Of a stretch of DNA of 5,247 bases, positions 4,360-5,247 are shown piece by piece (within the stretch, counting starts at the first letter, position 1; every line of letters begins with the position of its first letter). Below the pieces are notes generated by a model that did not search any database, was not told where the DNA came from, and saw only the letters and a list, made by a program, of their open reading frames with translations. The DNA lies in contig USLD01000100.1 in assembly GCA_900555495.1 (NCBI GenBank), forward strand, positions 1 through 5,247, read 5' to 3'. This DNA is from an uncultured Slackia sp. Its GTDB lineage: Bacteria; Actinomycetota; Coriobacteriia; Coriobacteriales; Eggerthellaceae. The translations under genes were made by a program, and so were the position numbers.

Positions 4360-5247
4360 ATGCCAGCCATCATGACCCATGATTTCTTCGGCAAGGACGT
4401 CTACGCCGCACATGCCGACCTGATCGGCGGATCGCAAGACGAACGCGATGCGTTCCTGCTCGGCAACCAGGGGCCCGACCCCTTGTTCTACCTGGTCCTG
4501 ACCCTGCGCATGAGGCCGTTTTTCAGCCTGGGAAGCGCCATGCACCGCGCCGACCCCGCCAAGCTGCTCTGCGCCATCAAGGAAAGCCTCGAGGTGCTCG
4601 AGCCTGCCGAGGTGCCGGTGGGACGCGCCTATGCCGCGGGCTTCTTGTGCCACTACACGCTGGACAGCTCCATGCACCCGCTGGTCTATCAGCAGCAATT
4701 CGCCCTCTGCGACGCAGGCATCGAGGGCCTCACGCGCAAGGACGGCAACGAGGTGCATGCCGAGATCGAACGCGAATTCGACGAGATGGTGCTCTATACC
4801 AAGCTCGGTCGCACCATCGCAGACTATAAGCCCTACCAGGAAGTACTCCGCGGCAGCGACGAAGTGCTTGCCGTTATCGGCAAGATGTACGCATTCTTCT
4901 GCATGAAGGCGCTGCGCGTCTTCCCGCCCGTCGACATGTTCCCCACGGCAGTGAAGAATTTCCGCACCACGCAGAAGCTCTTCTATTCCCCTCGCACCGT
5001 CATGCACGCAGTGGCCAACACGGTGGAAACGCGCATGCTGCAGCGCAACTATTCTTTCTACAAATCCATGGCGCATCGCGACAACGCCACGCTCGTGAGC
5101 GATTTCGACAACCGCCTGCACCAAGGATGGGAAAACCCCTTCACGGGCGAGCAGCGCACCGACGGATTCTGGGACATCTTCGACGCGGCGCAAACCCGTG
5201 CCGCGCGCTCTATCGAAGCCTTCTTCGACGAGAACTTCGATAGAGCC
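4360..5247 (+). CDS. Zinc-dependent phospholipase C-like protein (Zn_dep_PLPC type), C-terminus outside window
   Basis: The frame is open for 296 codons to the right edge. The N-terminus, MPAIMTHDFFGKDV, followed by FLLGNQGPDPLFY (32-44), is typical of the small intracellular-type members of the zinc-dependent phospholipase C family. The metal-ligand pattern of the secreted Bacillus enzyme (D55, H69, H118-x3-D122, H128, H142-x3-E146) is matched by D40, H62, H98-x3-D102, H106 and H133-x3-E137, with H7 or H18 as the early His. The two H-x3-acid pairs are exact in spacing. There is no signal peptide and no obvious membrane segment, and the N-terminal Trp ligand exposed by processing in the secreted toxin-type enzymes cannot exist here. 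It may therefore act on cytoplasmic-face lipids or another phosphoester. Residues about 150-296 are not recognised beyond being soluble, helix-prone sequence. The family call is good; enzymatic activity and substrate are inferred. Confidence 0.85.
   Translation, partial: MPAIMTHDFFGKDVYAAHADLIGGSQDERDAFLLGNQGPDPLFYLVLTLRMRPFFSLGSAMHRADPAKLLCAIKESLEVLEPAEVPVGRAYAAGFLCHYTLDSSMHPLVYQQQFALCDAGIEGLTRKDGNEVHAEIEREFDEMVLYTKLGRTIADYKPYQEVLRGSDEVLAVIGKMYAFFCMKALRVFPPVDMFPTAVKNFRTTQKLFYSPRTVMHAVANTVETRMLQRNYSFYKSMAHRDNATLVSDFDNRLHQGWENPFTGEQRTDGFWDIFDAAQTRAARSIEAFFDENFDRA

Noticed and set aside
3946..5193. Minus-strand open frame of 415 codons opposite the phospholipase-like gene
   Set aside because: No recognisable motifs, and it overlaps two well-supported genes on opposite strands (the transporter start and the phospholipase-like gene).

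Overview
The window is GC-rich, tightly packed bacterial DNA. It holds two genes cut by the window edges and two complete genes, with intergenic spaces that carry terminator-, promoter- and operator-like sequence. The content suggests an anaerobic actinobacterium of the class Coriobacteriia, probably Eggerthellaceae. The clues are a Tat-exported flavoprotein reductase of the fumarate/urocanate reductase type (a family greatly expanded in that group), high GC with strong GGAGG-type ribosome binding sites, and a GC-biased third codon position. The taxonomic placement is inference; no rRNA or other marker gene is present.

Layout from left to right. (1) Bases 1-1562, minus strand: a Tat-signal FAD-dependent reductase lacking its C-terminus. 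(2) Bases 1563-1817: a 5' leader and control region containing a promoter candidate, a four-copy GGGTGA/TCACCC cluster, a small hairpin close to the ribosome binding site, and the intrinsic terminator of the next gene. (3) Bases 1818-2624, minus strand: a TM2-domain membrane protein with a coiled-coil N-terminus and a long low-complexity linker. (4) Bases 2625-2779: a compact junction in which the terminator hairpin of the upstream gene and the promoter candidate of the TM2 gene overlap. (5) Bases 2780-4000, minus strand: a complete 406-residue transporter of the UMF1/Atg22-like branch of the major facilitator superfamily. (6) Bases 4001-4359: a divergent intergenic region with a strong dyad, an AT-rich extended -10-like element and a possible attenuator. 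(7) Bases 4360-5247, plus strand: a zinc-dependent phospholipase C-like protein (Pfam Zn_dep_PLPC type) lacking its C-terminus.

The three minus-strand genes look like separate transcription units, because each gap holds a terminator-like hairpin and its own promoter candidate. I see no evidence that the four proteins form one pathway. The most interesting points are the operator-like cluster at the start of the reductase transcript, the reductase's apparent lack of canonical fumarate-binding residues, the terminator/promoter overlap at both minus-strand junctions, and the nearly complete phospholipase C zinc-ligand pattern in a protein with no export signal. I did not find a clear new multi-gene system.
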